DNA of 64,000 nt from Bdellovibrionales bacterium (GTDB taxonomy: Bacteria > Bdellovibrionota > Bdellovibrionia > Bdellovibrionales > UBA1609), in the NCBI GenBank assembly GCA_020628165.1, contig JAHDFM010000012.1, positions 27,012 through 91,011 on the forward strand, given 5' to 3'. The notes beneath the pieces were generated by a model. That model did no database searches. It had not been told where the DNA came from and saw nothing but the letters and a program-made list of their open reading frames with translations. Position numbers and translations under genes: made by a program. How positions within the stretch are numbered: the stretch's first letter is position 1; each line of letters starts with the position of its first letter. Positions 44,385 through 52,586 of this stretch are shown here, piece after piece.

Positions 44385-44939
44385 CTAAATTGGATGATTG
44401 TCTAAACCAATGTATATTATTTTTGTTTTTGTTCTCAACTCAAACCAACTTCTTTTTTCATCTGTAAAATAACAAAGCAATGGATTTATAAGTAAATACA
44501 GTATCGGCACAACTAAAATTAAAATACTCGCAGCAAAACCAAAAATACCAATAAAAGCAACTAGAGGTGCTGGGGTAAATATCATCAAATACTTTAAAAG
44601 CCCCCATAAAGTGACTTTAACTTTTTCTTCTTGAGTTAATTGAGTGTTGTCTAGATTGACTCTTTTAATTCTTGTTAATACTTGCCCTAAAGTTCTTTCC
44701 ATCGCGAAGTAACAAACTAAGTTATATGTTGAATAAAAAAATGCCCCGAGCAGAGAACTTATAAGATATATATGAAAATCCCTGGGAGAATAAAGTTGCA
44801 TAGCACCTACCGGTGGATATAAGTTTTTTGCAGGAACGATGACTTCTGTAATCTTTAATGACAGGTAATATAGACCAATTAAAATTGATATATCTGATAC
44901 AAAACTAATGAAACGATAGATTCCCTTAGCATTATTCAT
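44385..44939 (-). CDS. RDD-family membrane protein
   Basis: A 184-residue protein with four hydrophobic segments (~9-30, 55-78, 110-130, 132-155). The RDD-type core is ERTLGQVLTRIKRVNLDN followed by LLKYLMIFTPAPL. It has R near the start (GIYRFISFVSDISI) and D in helix 1, as the family name implies, though the second Asp is not obvious. GGAG ribosome site. Its start overlaps the end of the small membrane protein gene by 8 nt. Function in the family is unsettled (some are Na+/H+ antiporters). Confidence 0.72.
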   Translation of the reverse strand: MNNAKGIYRFISFVSDISILIGLYYLSLKITEVIVPAKNLYPPVGAMQLYSPRDFHIYLISSLLGAFFYSTYNLVCYFAMERTLGQVLTRIKRVNLDNTQLTQEEKVKVTLWGLLKYLMIFTPAPLVAFIGIFGFAASILILVVPILYLLINPLLCYFTDEKRSWFELRTKTKIIYIGLDNHPI

Positions 44940-45174
44940 AACTGCTCCGATTATATTTATAACTTAGGTAACAAAATAAAAACTGTATGACACTTATTAA
45001 AACTAAACTCACTTGGTCACTAACTACCCCCAGCGAGAGCCAACCAAGACACCCTAAAGCATAAAATCCAAAAAAATATTTTGGTAATACTTTATTTTTC
45101 AAAAATATAGTTTCAATAAAAAGTAAAATAAAGGCTAAGGTGCAAAAAAAACCAGCGAATAGACTATGATTCAT
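44932..45174 (-). CDS. Small three-helix membrane protein (semiSWEET-like)
   Basis: 80 residues with three hydrophobic helices: FAGFFCTLAFILLFIETIFL, FFGFYALGCLGWLSLGVVS and SLVLISVIQFLFCYLSYKY. Size, three-helix plan and the GxxxWLSLG pattern of helix 2 fit SemiSWEET/PQ-loop proteins, but the PQ motif itself is missing. AAGGAG ribosome site. It overlaps the genes on both sides (45164-45174 upstream, 44932-44939 downstream), so the three form one operon. Confidence 0.65.
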   Translation of the reverse strand: MNHSLFAGFFCTLAFILLFIETIFLKNKVLPKYFFGFYALGCLGWLSLGVVSDQVSLVLISVIQFLFCYLSYKYNRSSYE

Positions 45175-45421
45175 TGAGCCTACTCCTTATGGTTCTTAAT
45201 AGAATAATAATTAATGCCACCATTTGTACAAATGAGCCTATGGCAACCGAAAAACTATTTATTTCAAGGCCATAAGAGAACCAAAAACTGATTCCGACAA
45301 GGTAAGTGATCGTGAAACCAACGTGATGAAACACTTGGTTTTTCCATGTGTAAATAACAATACCTAGAGTGCAAAACAGTGAGGATAATGTTACTAAAAA
45401 ATGATCAGCTAGATGTTCTAT
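45164..45421 (-). CDS. Small three-helix membrane protein with a probable ATA start (semiSWEET-like)
   Basis: An 85-residue frame with no ATG, GTG or TTG at its 5' end. AGGAG at 45429-45433 lies 7 nt before ATA 45421, then IEHLADHFLVTLSSL continues open. Three helices: FLVTLSSLFCTLGIVIYTW, GFTITYLVGISFWFSYGL and SVAIGSFVQMVALIIILL. The G-x-S-F-W-F-S-Y-G helix is like SemiSWEET helix 2 (G...W..YG). The stop TAG at 45164 lies inside the next gene. The two neighbours look like diverged paralogues that could pair. Needs an ATA start or a sequence correction. Confidence 0.6.
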   Translation of the reverse strand: MEHLADHFLVTLSSLFCTLGIVIYTWKNQVFHHVGFTITYLVGISFWFSYGLEINSFSVAIGSFVQMVALIIILLRTIRSRLNES

Positions 45422-45470
45422 CGTTGAGCTCCTGTTATCTTTATATCTTGTTTAGATTTTTTTGTTTAGG

Positions 45471-45493
45471 TCCTTCGCTCCGCTCAGGATGAC
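45471..45493. repeat. REP-like repeat, copy 4
   Basis: TCCTTCGCTCCGCTCAGGAT followed by GAC; the exact reverse complement of the core of copy 1. It lies upstream of the three-gene membrane operon. Confidence 0.72.
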
Positions 45494-45566
45494 AGTTTTT
45501 TTTGATTTTTTGACTGTGCTATGCAGTTAAGTGACAGAGTTTACTTTACTATGTTTTTTTTATGAT

Positions 45567-45597
45567 CCTAACGTAAAGCTTTGCTTTACTATGGGTC
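45567..45597. repeat. Direct repeat with hairpin, copy A
   Basis: A 31-nt unit starting CCTAACGTAAAGCTTTGCTT; contains the stem GTAAAGC / GCTTTAC. An identical unit lies at 45708-45738, 141 nt away. Function unknown. Confidence 0.75.
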
Positions 45598-45634
45598 TTT
45601 ATTTTTTTTGATCGGGGCTTTGATTATGGGCTTG

Positions 45635-45655
45635 AAAACTGCCACTGGCAGTTTT
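45635..45655. other. Perfect hairpin with T-tract
   Basis: AAAACTGCCA / TGGCAGTTTT with a 1-nt centre, followed by TT. Terminator-like, on the way from tRNA(CAU) to the membrane operon. Confidence 0.6.
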
Positions 45656-45707
45656 TTGATTTGCTTGATTGGTTGATCGCACTTCGTGCTCTGATTTTTT
45701 TTATGAC

Positions 45708-45738
45708 CCTAACGTAAAGCTTTGCTTTACTATGGGTC
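45708..45738. repeat. Direct repeat with hairpin, copy B
   Basis: Identical to 45567-45597, here also flanked by ATGACCC and GGGTCAT arms that extend the stem, and followed by a run of A (T-tract on the minus strand). Confidence 0.75.
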
Positions 45739-45749
45739 ATAAAAAAAAT

Positions 45750-45794
45750 AACAATGCGTTAAAAATGTCCACAGGACATTTTTAACGCATTGTT
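45750..45794 (-). terminator. 21-bp perfect hairpin terminator directly after tRNA(CAU)
   Basis: Arms 45750-45770 and 45774-45794 are perfectly complementary over 21 bp with a 3-nt loop; on the minus strand ATTTTTTTTATG follows. The distal arm touches the last base of the tRNA CCA end, so transcription stops right after the tRNA. Confidence 0.88.
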
Positions 45795-45870
45795 GGTAGG
45801 GGTACGAAGACTCGAACTTCGGATCCTCCGGTTATGAGCCGGATGCTTTAACCAACTAAGCTATACCCCC
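45794..45870 (-). tRNA. tRNA with CAU anticodon (Met, or Ile2 before lysidine)
   Basis: 77 nt including an encoded CCA. Acceptor GGGGGTA pairs with TACCCCT (one G-U), anticodon stem TCCGG/CCGGA encloses loop CTCATAA (anticodon CAT), T arm CGAAG-TTCGAGT-CTTCG. The acceptor begins with a G-U pair rather than the C-A mismatch of initiator tRNA, and the anticodon stem lacks three consecutive initiator-type G-C pairs on both strands, so elongator Met is likeliest; Ile2 cannot be excluded by eye. Confidence 0.93.
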
Positions 45871-45903
45871 ACGGTCTAAATAAATAATTATCAATTTTTT
45901 TTG

Positions 45904-45927
45904 AGCGAGTCATCAATTTGACTCGCT
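45904..45927. other. Hairpin between rpoD and tRNA(CAU)
   Basis: A 9-bp stem (AGCGAGTCA / TGACTCGCT), 6-nt loop. On the minus strand it is followed by A8, not T, so it is not a standard rpoD terminator; read the other way it has a T-tract before it. Confidence 0.5.
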
Positions 45928-45934
45928 ACATTAG

Positions 45935-47779
45935 TTATTCACTAGCTCCATCGGCAGGATCCGTTGGTGGAACTTCGCCTTCAACTGCAAATGTTTTTAG
46001 TTTTAATGAACGACTTGGGTGCCTTAACTTGCGCAAAGCTTTGGCTTCAATCTGTCGAATTCTTTCTCTAGTGACGTTAAAGTCTTGGCCCACTTCTTCT
46101 AGCGTGTGATCACTCTCTTCACCAATACCAAATCTCATTCTCAAGACCTTTTCTTCTCTTGGTGTTAAAGTTGCTAACACTTTACGAGTTTGTTCAGCTA
46201 AGTTTAAGCTCACGATGGCTTCAGATGGATTGATCACTTTTTTGTCTTCGATGAAATCACCTAAGTGAGAGTCTTCCTCTTCACCCACTGGAGTTTCTAA
46301 ACTGATTGGCTCCTTAGCGATTTTTAAAACCTTCCTGACTTTATCAACATGCATATCCATTTTCTCAGCGATCTCTTCAGGGATTGGCTCACGACCTAAC
46401 TCTTGAACAAGCAATCTTGAAGTTCTCACTAACTTATTGATGGTCTCGATCATATGCACAGGGACACGAATGGTTCGTGCTTGGTCGGCGATGGCACGAG
46501 TGATTGCCTGACGAATCCACCAAGTGGCGTAAGTTGAAAACTTATAACCCCTTCTGTACTCAAACTTATCAACGGCTTTCATCAAACCGATGTTACCTTC
46601 TTGAATGAGATCCAAGAACTGTAAGCCTCTGTTAGCATACTTCTTAGCGATAGAAACCACTAAACGCAAGTTGGCTTCAACGAGTTCCGCTTTTGCTTTA
46701 TCAGCCTGACGCTCACCTTTCCAAATCGAGGTGTAAGTGTCTCTGATCCACTCAAAGTTCATTTCAGTTTCTTCTAAAATTCTATCTATACGACCCTGAG
46801 CATCTTCGGCTTTAGAAACATAAGTGGCATAGGTGTTAAAAGTTAACCCCGTTGTACGAATCATGTTTTGCATTTCAGCTTCGTTATTTTGGACCTTTTT
46901 GTAAGTGGCAAGCAAAGCGTCTAAGTCATTGCTGAATGTGTATTTAACTGCATCCCTGACACGCTTTCTTAACTCAGTCATGCGCGCTACTAAGTTTTTA
47001 AACTTAATGGCAATTCTGTTAATCGTTTTTCTGTTAAAATTGATCGTTTCGAAATGCACCATCAATTGTGTGTTTAACTCAGCCAACTTCTCTTCAGCTG
47101 CTTTTACTTTTTCAGAGCCCCTAGGGTTATCTCTGATAATTGCAAAGTATTTTTTAGATTTAGTTTCAAAGTCTTTCACATGGCCAATAAGTTCGTGAAT
47201 TTTTTCGATGTACTCTTTTTCATCATACTGAGTTTCTTCGTCCTCAAGACCTCTAAAGATGGCTTTTAACTTGATCTTACCGCTATCTAAACGAGTTCCC
47301 AAGTCGATGATCTCGCTAGCACCAATCGGCGATAGTAAAATCGCTTGCACGATTGCACGCTCACCCGTTTCGATTCTTTGAGCTATTTCAACCTCACCTT
47401 CGCGGGTTAGTAGTGAAACGCTCCCCATCTTTCTGAGGTACAAACGAACAGGGTCATTGGCTTTGGTTTCTTCTTTCTTTTCTTTTTTCTCTTTGTCGCC
47501 ATCAAAAAGTGACATCTCATCATCTTGATCACTATTTTCTGACACTTCAGTAATATTTACACCATTCACTTCTAATGCACGCATAAAAGCATCTAAAACG
47601 GGAGCTGAAATGATCTCCGGTGGCAGTAAGTCATTGATTTCCTTAATGGTTACTGTACCATTTTCCTTAGAAAGTGTGACGATTCGCTGAATTTCTTCAT
47701 GGATTGCGTCTTTTTGCTGATCTTCAGTCATTGCTCCTCCAGAAGCTAAGTCACTGTTATTACTTGCATTACCTGCCAT
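45935..47779 (-). CDS. rpoD: RNA polymerase primary sigma factor RpoD
   Basis: 614 residues from ATG 47779, set by GGGAG 8 nt upstream (the frame opens at 47794). Region 1.1-like N-terminus with an acidic segment (~80-100), region 1.2 [14 protein letters not shown], a large non-conserved region (~150-330), region 2 with [26 protein letters not shown] and [15 protein letters not shown] (core binding, -10 recognition), region 3, and region 4.2 with [20 protein letters not shown]. Last gene of rpsU-yqeY-dnaG-rpoD; 42 nt from dnaG. Confidence 0.97.
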   Translation of the reverse strand: MAGNASNNSDLASGGAMTEDQQKDAIHEEIQRIVTLSKENGTVTIKEINDLLPPEIISAPVLDAFMRALEVNGVNITEVSENSDQDDEMSLFDGDKEKKEKKEETKANDPVRLYLRKMGSVSLLTREGEVEIAQRIETGERAIVQAILLSPIGASEIIDLGTRLDSGKIKLKAIFRGLEDEETQYDEKEYIEKIHELIGHVKDFETKSKKYFAIIRDNPRGSEKVKAAEEKLAELNTQLMVHFETINFNRKTINRIAIKFKNLVARMTELRKRVRDAVKYTFSNDLDALLATYKKVQNNEAEMQNMIRTTGLTFNTYATYVSKAEDAQGRIDRILEETEMNFEWIRDTYTSIWKGERQADKAKAELVEANLRLVVSIAKKYANRGLQFLDLIQEGNIGLMKAVDKFEYRRGYKFSTYATWWIRQAITRAIADQARTIRVPVHMIETINKLVRTSRLLVQELGREPIPEEIAEKMDMHVDKVRKVLKIAKEPISLETPVGEEEDSHLGDFIEDKKVINPSEAIVSLNLAEQTRKVLATLTPREEKVLRMRFGIGEESDHTLEEVGQDFNVTRERIRQIEAKALRKLRHPSRSLKLKTFAVEGEVPPTDPADGASE

Positions 47780-47821
47780 ATAAATGTCTCCCATTCATTA
47801 GATAGAACACTACAGTTGTAT

Positions 47822-49621
47822 CTATAAATCTAGCTTGCCTTTTTGAATATTCATAATCTGTTCCAACTTTTCTTTCATGTCAGAACCTTGCTTTAGTTGT
47901 GATAAACGCTGCTGAGTCTGAGCTTTTATATAAGATTTTTTGACCTTAATTTTACAGTCCTCTATAAGCTTTTTACTAGCAGAATCGTCCATTATGCTTA
48001 ATGGTTCTCTCATGTGCCCGGTCAAGTATGCCGGTTGATCTATTTTGTTAACCAATAAGGATGTTAATTTATCAAAGTCTTCTGGTCTTTGTCTATAAAG
48101 TTGCTCTGCTGTTGTAAAAAGTTTTGATAAATTTTGGTCCGATATTTGCTTGAGAATGTCTGATTCAATGATCTCTACAAAGTGATCTTTGTTTTTTAAA
48201 GCCATATTAATCAAGTAGAGCTCATGTCTTGGAGCCTTCGCCAGGCTCATCAAGCTCTCTTCAACAACGGGTTCAGGTGCTTGCTGTTGAACAGGTTCAC
48301 TTAAAGAGTCATTACTTTTTTTGCTGGGGCTCACCATAGAAAGCACCCACTTTTCAGTGACATTTAACCGATCACACAACTCTCTCATGTAAAGCTCATA
48401 AAGACCTTTATGCTTTACCGAGCTCATAATGGGCGCAAGCTCTTCCATAATATAAACTTTGTCAGTTGCAGCCCCTTTATAGTTTTTAAACAAATCGTTC
48501 ATAACTATAAAAAATAGGTCTTCACTAGCAGCCACTTGTTCTTTGAAGCTATCAACCCCATTTTTATTTATGTAATCGTCAGGGTCCATGTTATCCGGTA
48601 ACACTACAGAACGCGGGAGTAATTTTTCTTCAAGCAATATAGCCAAGCTTTTTTTGGCAGCAGCCTGTCCGGCTTTATCTCCATCAAACAACAAAACAAC
48701 TTTTGAGGTGTATCTAGATATGAGCTTTGCATGTTGAGGAGTTAATGCCGTTCCAAGTGTGGCCACTACGTTTTGTACGCCATGAGAATACAACGCAAGC
48801 AAATCCATATAACCTTCAACAACTATCACGTAATCTTTCGTCCGAATGTATTTAGAGGTTTGATCTAAACCGTACAAAATTTTAGATTTATGAAACACAA
48901 TGGACTCAGAGCTATTGATATACTTAGGCAAAGAGTCATCAAGCACGCGCCCACCAAAGCCGACATGCTTTTCTGCCTGAGTTACTATTGGGAACATAAG
49001 ACGGTTCCTGTATTGATCGTAAAGACCATCGCCACTGCGCTTTAACTTTAAAAGCCCCAGCATTTTTCCCAATTTTTCTGAAATTTTTCTAGAAGCTAAA
49101 AATGATTTCAAAGAGTCCCAACTGTCGGGAGCAAAACCCAATTGAAACTCTTTGACCATTTCTGGTGTTATGTTTCGTTTTTTGCAGTATTGTTTTGCTG
49201 GGTGTGTTTCGGGAAGCTTTAGTAAATTGTTATGATAAAACTGAGCAGCCGATTGCAATAGTTGATAGGCACTTTTCTTTTCATCATTCATTCGCTGAAG
49301 TGCTGGGTTTCTTTCTTGCTCACTTTTTGGTATAGGAATTCCAGCTTTGTTAGCCAAAAATTCAATAGACTCAACGAAACTTAATCCTTGTAAAGCTTGA
49401 ACGAAATGGAAAATATTGCCACTTTTCTTGCAGCCAAAACAATAATAAAGCTGCTTATCTTCAGTGACTGAAAAGCTCGGTGTTTTTTCATTGTGGTCAG
49501 GAAACGGACACAATCCAGTATGACGAGAGCCGGCCGGTTTTAACTGCGTGTACTTTGAAATGATATCGACTATGTTGTTTGCATCTCTGACCTTATCTAT
49601 AAAACTAGGGTCAAATCTCAC
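47822..49621 (-). CDS. dnaG: DNA primase
   Basis: A 599-residue primase with GTG start (49621) overlapping the yqeY stop (TAGTG). CHC2 zinc finger: C (HTGLCPFPDHNEKTPSF), H, and CFGC (~residues 37-65). Catalytic core with KYINSSESIVFHKSKILYGLDQ and Toprim EGYMDLLALYSHG, LLFDGDKAGQAAAKKSL and DPDDYI. C-terminal ~170 residues form the helicase-interaction domain. Length typical. Part of the macromolecular-synthesis operon. Confidence 0.97.
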   Translation of the reverse strand: MRFDPSFIDKVRDANNIVDIISKYTQLKPAGSRHTGLCPFPDHNEKTPSFSVTEDKQLYYCFGCKKSGNIFHFVQALQGLSFVESIEFLANKAGIPIPKSEQERNPALQRMNDEKKSAYQLLQSAAQFYHNNLLKLPETHPAKQYCKKRNITPEMVKEFQLGFAPDSWDSLKSFLASRKISEKLGKMLGLLKLKRSGDGLYDQYRNRLMFPIVTQAEKHVGFGGRVLDDSLPKYINSSESIVFHKSKILYGLDQTSKYIRTKDYVIVVEGYMDLLALYSHGVQNVVATLGTALTPQHAKLISRYTSKVVLLFDGDKAGQAAAKKSLAILLEEKLLPRSVVLPDNMDPDDYINKNGVDSFKEQVAASEDLFFIVMNDLFKNYKGAATDKVYIMEELAPIMSSVKHKGLYELYMRELCDRLNVTEKWVLSMVSPSKKSNDSLSEPVQQQAPEPVVEESLMSLAKAPRHELYLINMALKNKDHFVEIIESDILKQISDQNLSKLFTTAEQLYRQRPEDFDKLTSLLVNKIDQPAYLTGHMREPLSIMDDSASKKLIEDCKIKVKKSYIKAQTQQRLSQLKQGSDMKEKLEQIMNIQKGKLDL

Positions 49622-50067
49622 TACTTTAATTTTTCCTTTACAATTTGGGATACGATTTTATTGTCGGCACTGCCTGCAGTTTTTTCTCCCACCATTTTCA
49701 TCACAGCACCCATTTGTTTCATGTCAGTGGCGCCCATTTCTGCAATCACTTCTGAAACAACCTTAGCAATTTGCTCTTCGCTCATTTGCTCTGGCAAGTA
49801 TTGCTCAACCACTACCAACTCCTGTTGCTCCTTAGCAACTAAGTCCTCACGTCCCGCGTTTTGATATTGTTCGATGGAGTCTTTGTGTTGCTTTGCTAAC
49901 TTCTTTAAGACGGCCATGCAGTCTTTTTCGGTTAATTCGTTAGGGCGTAAATCAATCTCTTTGTTTTTAAATGCAGAGTTGATAAATCTCAAAGTTGAAA
50001 CTCTTGCGGAGTCCTTACTTTTCATCGCTTCTTTGATATCGGCCATAATTTGATTCTTTAATGACAT
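49621..50067 (-). CDS. yqeY: YqeY/GatB-like amidotransferase-domain protein
   Basis: A 148-residue YqeY protein: MSLKNQIMADIKEAMKSKDSARVSTLRFINSAFKN, then the Gln/Glu-rich helix and PEQMSEEQIAKVV; it ends MKMVGEKTAGSADNKIVSQIVKEKL, a standard YqeY tail. All-helical, homologous to the tail domain of GatB. AGAGG ribosome site. Function in tRNA amidation is inferred from GatB only. Between rpsU and dnaG, its usual position. Confidence 0.93.
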   Translation of the reverse strand: MSLKNQIMADIKEAMKSKDSARVSTLRFINSAFKNKEIDLRPNELTEKDCMAVLKKLAKQHKDSIEQYQNAGREDLVAKEQQELVVVEQYLPEQMSEEQIAKVVSEVIAEMGATDMKQMGAVMKMVGEKTAGSADNKIVSQIVKEKLK

Positions 50068-50184
50068 AGCAACCTCTCACCCATTGATTTGTCTTTTTTA
50101 ATTTTAAAATAAATGCAGCTTGTTCGTTTTTTTACGATCTAAAAATTTAATATAACTAATTTAACTAAATTCTATCTAACAAAA

Positions 50185-50213
50185 ACAAGCTGCCTATATC
50201 TAGAGCAGCTTGT
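50185..50213 (-). terminator. Attenuator-type terminator after rpsU
   Basis: A 9-bp stem (ACAAGCTGC / GCAGCTTGT) with an 11-nt loop; on the minus strand TTTTTG follows. It lies between rpsU and yqeY-dnaG-rpoD, as the rpsU attenuator does in E. coli. Confidence 0.75.
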
Positions 50214-50244
50214 CTTAATGATTCGTTTATAAAAATGAAATGAA

Positions 50245-50439
50245 TTAGTTCATTTTTTTCATTTTTTTAACCATACGCTTTCTTGCAGCGATTGATTTTT
50301 TCTTTTTGCGAATGCTTGGTTTTTCATAATGCTCACGCTTTTTCACCTCAGATAACAAACCTGATTTCTCGCATGATTTTTTAAAACGTCTAAAAGCTTT
50401 TTCAAAAGACTCATTGTCTCTAATTTTCACCATTGCCAA
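50245..50439 (-). CDS. rpsU: Ribosomal protein bS21
   Basis: A 64-residue basic S21: [27 protein letters not shown] aligns with the usual MPvIkVREnEpFdvALRRFKRsCEKaG. The TTG at 50439 is taken as start, because AGGTGAG sits 6 nt upstream and gives the family's normal N-terminus; ATG 50433 would be two residues short and too far from the site. Ends in a Lys/Arg-rich tail. Head of the macromolecular-synthesis operon. Confidence 0.95.
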   Translation of the reverse strand: MAMVKIRDNESFEKAFRRFKKSCEKSGLLSEVKKREHYEKPSIRKKKKSIAARKRMVKKMKKMN

Positions 50440-50605
50440 TGTAAACTCACCTGCCTTTTTCGTGTATTTTATAAGCTCAAGATAAAGTTGGCTAATTTGC
50501 TATAAAATTGCCAAAGTGCCTTTATAAATACTTATAATATTTACTTAATCTGATAACAGCATTGAACCACTTTGACAAATTTAAAATTCTCGATAAGTAA
50601 TAAAT

Positions 50606-51106
50606 ATGCCTGATTTAATAGCACCAGAACAAAATGATCAAGACCTGCAATTTATGAAGCTCGCCTATGAGCAAGCGTTGCTCGCCCAAAAAATGGGGGA
50701 TGTTCCCGTGGGCGCTGTGATTACCAAAGATAATCAAATAATTTCAACAGCTTATAATAAAAAAGAGGCCTCCCTTTCAGCCACCTACCACGCTGAAGTG
50801 CTCGCCATTGAAGAGGCATCTAAAAAACTCAATCAGTGGCGGCTCTCAGACTGCACTTTGTATGTAACCCTGGAGCCCTGTCTTATGTGCACGGGAGCCA
50901 TTATAGCTAGCCGCATTTCTAGAGTAGTTTTTGCAACTACAGACCCTAAGGCTGGTGCCATTGAATCTGTATTTCAGCTTTCTAATCATGAAAACCTTAA
51001 TCACAAATTTATTTACAGTAAAGATGTGCTTCAAAAAGAGTGCTCACAGCTTCTTAAAGGTTTTTTCAAAGAGCGCAGAAAAAGCAATACGCTCGCATCG
51101 TCTTGA
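50606..51106 (+). CDS. tadA: tRNA-specific adenosine deaminase
   Basis: A 166-residue CDA-fold deaminase. Zinc motif HAEVLAIEEASKKLNQWRL (H-A-E, His ligand and catalytic Glu) and PCLMCTGAIIASRI (PCxxC, two Cys ligands), with NKKEASLSATYHAE between, typical of TadA, which makes inosine at tRNA-Arg position 34. Length typical. Short upstream extension MPDLIAPEQNDQDLQFM precedes the core. Ends 85 nt before a bidirectional terminator. Confidence 0.93.
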   Translation: MPDLIAPEQNDQDLQFMKLAYEQALLAQKMGDVPVGAVITKDNQIISTAYNKKEASLSATYHAEVLAIEEASKKLNQWRLSDCTLYVTLEPCLMCTGAIIASRISRVVFATTDPKAGAIESVFQLSNHENLNHKFIYSKDVLQKECSQLLKGFFKERRKSNTLASS

Positions 51107-51189
51107 GTGAAAGCAAAAGAACTTTCTCTACTGTTTAAGAAGACAGGTTACTACTCATACATTCAAGCAACACTATTTCTATATAAAAA

Positions 51190-51215
51190 AAACCCGCACT
51201 GGTGAGCGCGGGTTT
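51190..51215. terminator. Bidirectional terminator between tadA and an OM protein gene
   Basis: An 8-bp stem (AAACCCGC / GCGGGTTT), 10-nt loop, A-tract before it and TTTTTCTAG after it. It can serve both convergent genes. Confidence 0.85.
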
Positions 51216-51259
51216 TTCTAGAACATAACTGTTCTTGAAACTTAAATTTTAACTCAATC

Positions 51260-52279
51260 TTATAACATGATGTAAGTTAAGCTTAAGCCGAACAAGTTTG
51301 AGATTTGCTCTTTTTTCTGAAGCTTTGGTTGCTTCTTGATTCTGAACTCATAACCAAGACTTAAGAAGTCATATAACTTCGTATCGATCTTAGCAAAAGC
51401 ATCGTAGTTAGTAGCACCGATTAAATCAGTATCATCAAGTTGTGGGAAATCATCTTCATTTTTATCAAACGGAGTTAAAGACTCAAAGCCAACCTGGTAG
51501 CTTGTTTTCTCATCAAGCTTGCCACGGAAGTCTAAACCTAAAACTAAACCATAATCAGTGAAGTCTTTAAGCTCAGCCAATGTATAAAGGTCAGTGTCTT
51601 TATCATAAGACATGCTAAAACCATTTGCCCAAACTCTCATCGCACCTAAACCAGCATTTAACACTAAGTTCATATGCTCTTCTTCGATGGCTTTATAGAA
51701 CACACCAACTGAACCTTTAAGAGTCATTGGGTTGTCACCAAGACCGTCAGTCAATCTCACTCTGTCAGTTGTTACTACACCATTCGGACCAACAACAGTT
51801 GCATCATCTGAAAAGAATCTGTCATTTTTAAAGATCGACGTATCGAAAGCACCTTTTACGTACGGACCAAACTTAGGCATGTCTGGAAGACCCCATAGGT
51901 AAATAGACTCAATCTTTAGTAAGTCAGAAGTTTTTGTGAAGTGGTCGATGTTCGGGTTTTTCTGAGTTCCTTCATCAATTAAAAGTGACGTTCTCCACTC
52001 CTTAGAGTCCATTCTCCAAGTTGCAGCACCATCTAATTTTCCACCTAAGCTGTATGTCTTACCATTCGTCTCAGTTAAGTGATGTGAATGGTGAGCGTAT
52101 CCACCTGTACCAGAAAACTTAAGGGAGTATGTCCATCCATCAGCACCTTCTGTATTCTTTAAATCATCACTTGTTGCATTGATACCTTTGATCTCACCTT
52201 GTGTATCAGCATGCACATTTGCAAACGTGCCAGCCATTAGCAAACAAGCTACCACTTGTAATAGTCTGTTTAATTTCAT
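51260..52279 (-). CDS. Outer-membrane beta-barrel protein
   Basis: 339 residues from ATG 52279 (GAGGAG 7 nt upstream; the frame opens at 52300). Signal peptide (~1-24, NVHA|DT). About 14 amphipathic strands, e.g. WTYSLKFSGTGGYAHHSHH, WRTSLLIDEGTQK, YGLVLGLDFRGKLDE, and a last strand SNLFGLSLTYIML whose terminal residue is Leu rather than Phe. DUF481-like or porin-like barrel by pattern; specificity unknown. Its leader region (52280-52586) is shared with a divergent OmpA-like gene. Confidence 0.78.
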   Translation of the reverse strand: MKLNRLLQVVACLLMAGTFANVHADTQGEIKGINATSDDLKNTEGADGWTYSLKFSGTGGYAHHSHHLTETNGKTYSLGGKLDGAATWRMDSKEWRTSLLIDEGTQKNPNIDHFTKTSDLLKIESIYLWGLPDMPKFGPYVKGAFDTSIFKNDRFFSDDATVVGPNGVVTTDRVRLTDGLGDNPMTLKGSVGVFYKAIEEEHMNLVLNAGLGAMRVWANGFSMSYDKDTDLYTLAELKDFTDYGLVLGLDFRGKLDEKTSYQVGFESLTPFDKNEDDFPQLDDTDLIGATNYDAFAKIDTKLYDFLSLGYEFRIKKQPKLQKKEQISNLFGLSLTYIML

Positions 52280-52586
52280 GTATATCTCCTCTTTGTACAT
52301 TAAACACAGGCCTTTGGGGGGCCATATTTTTAAACTTATATTTTGTAGACATTCATTCTTACTAAAATAGTCACTTATGGACTAATAAAAAACGGGGTAA
52401 TTGCGCGCTGCTGTAGAAGAGTGTTGCTGTATTTAAACACTTAATATTTTTATAAATAAATTCAATTTAATTAACTATGTCAAATCTTCCGAAATCCTCG
52501 TTAAAATGATTCATTTTGTTGAACACAATGAAAATTCTTCTTAAAATAGATCTGTTTTATTAAGTCCATTAAATGGAGAAAAATTT
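52280..52586. other. Divergent intergenic region between two outer-membrane genes
   Basis: 307 nt. It holds a good plus-strand promoter at 52519-52547 and a G-run (TTTGGGGGGCCATA) near 52314. No gene, repeat or strong hairpin was found otherwise. Confidence 0.5.
52519..52547 (+). promoter_or_regulatory. Sigma70-type promoter of the OmpA-like gene
   Basis: TTGAAC, 17-nt spacer, TAAAAT; predicted start near 52553, leaving a ~34-nt leader with GGAGA before ATG 52587. Confidence 0.5.

Noticed and set aside
52095..52370. Plus-strand frame over the OM protein start
   Set aside because: Overlaps the signal peptide of the minus-strand barrel gene and has no ribosome site or protein-like composition.
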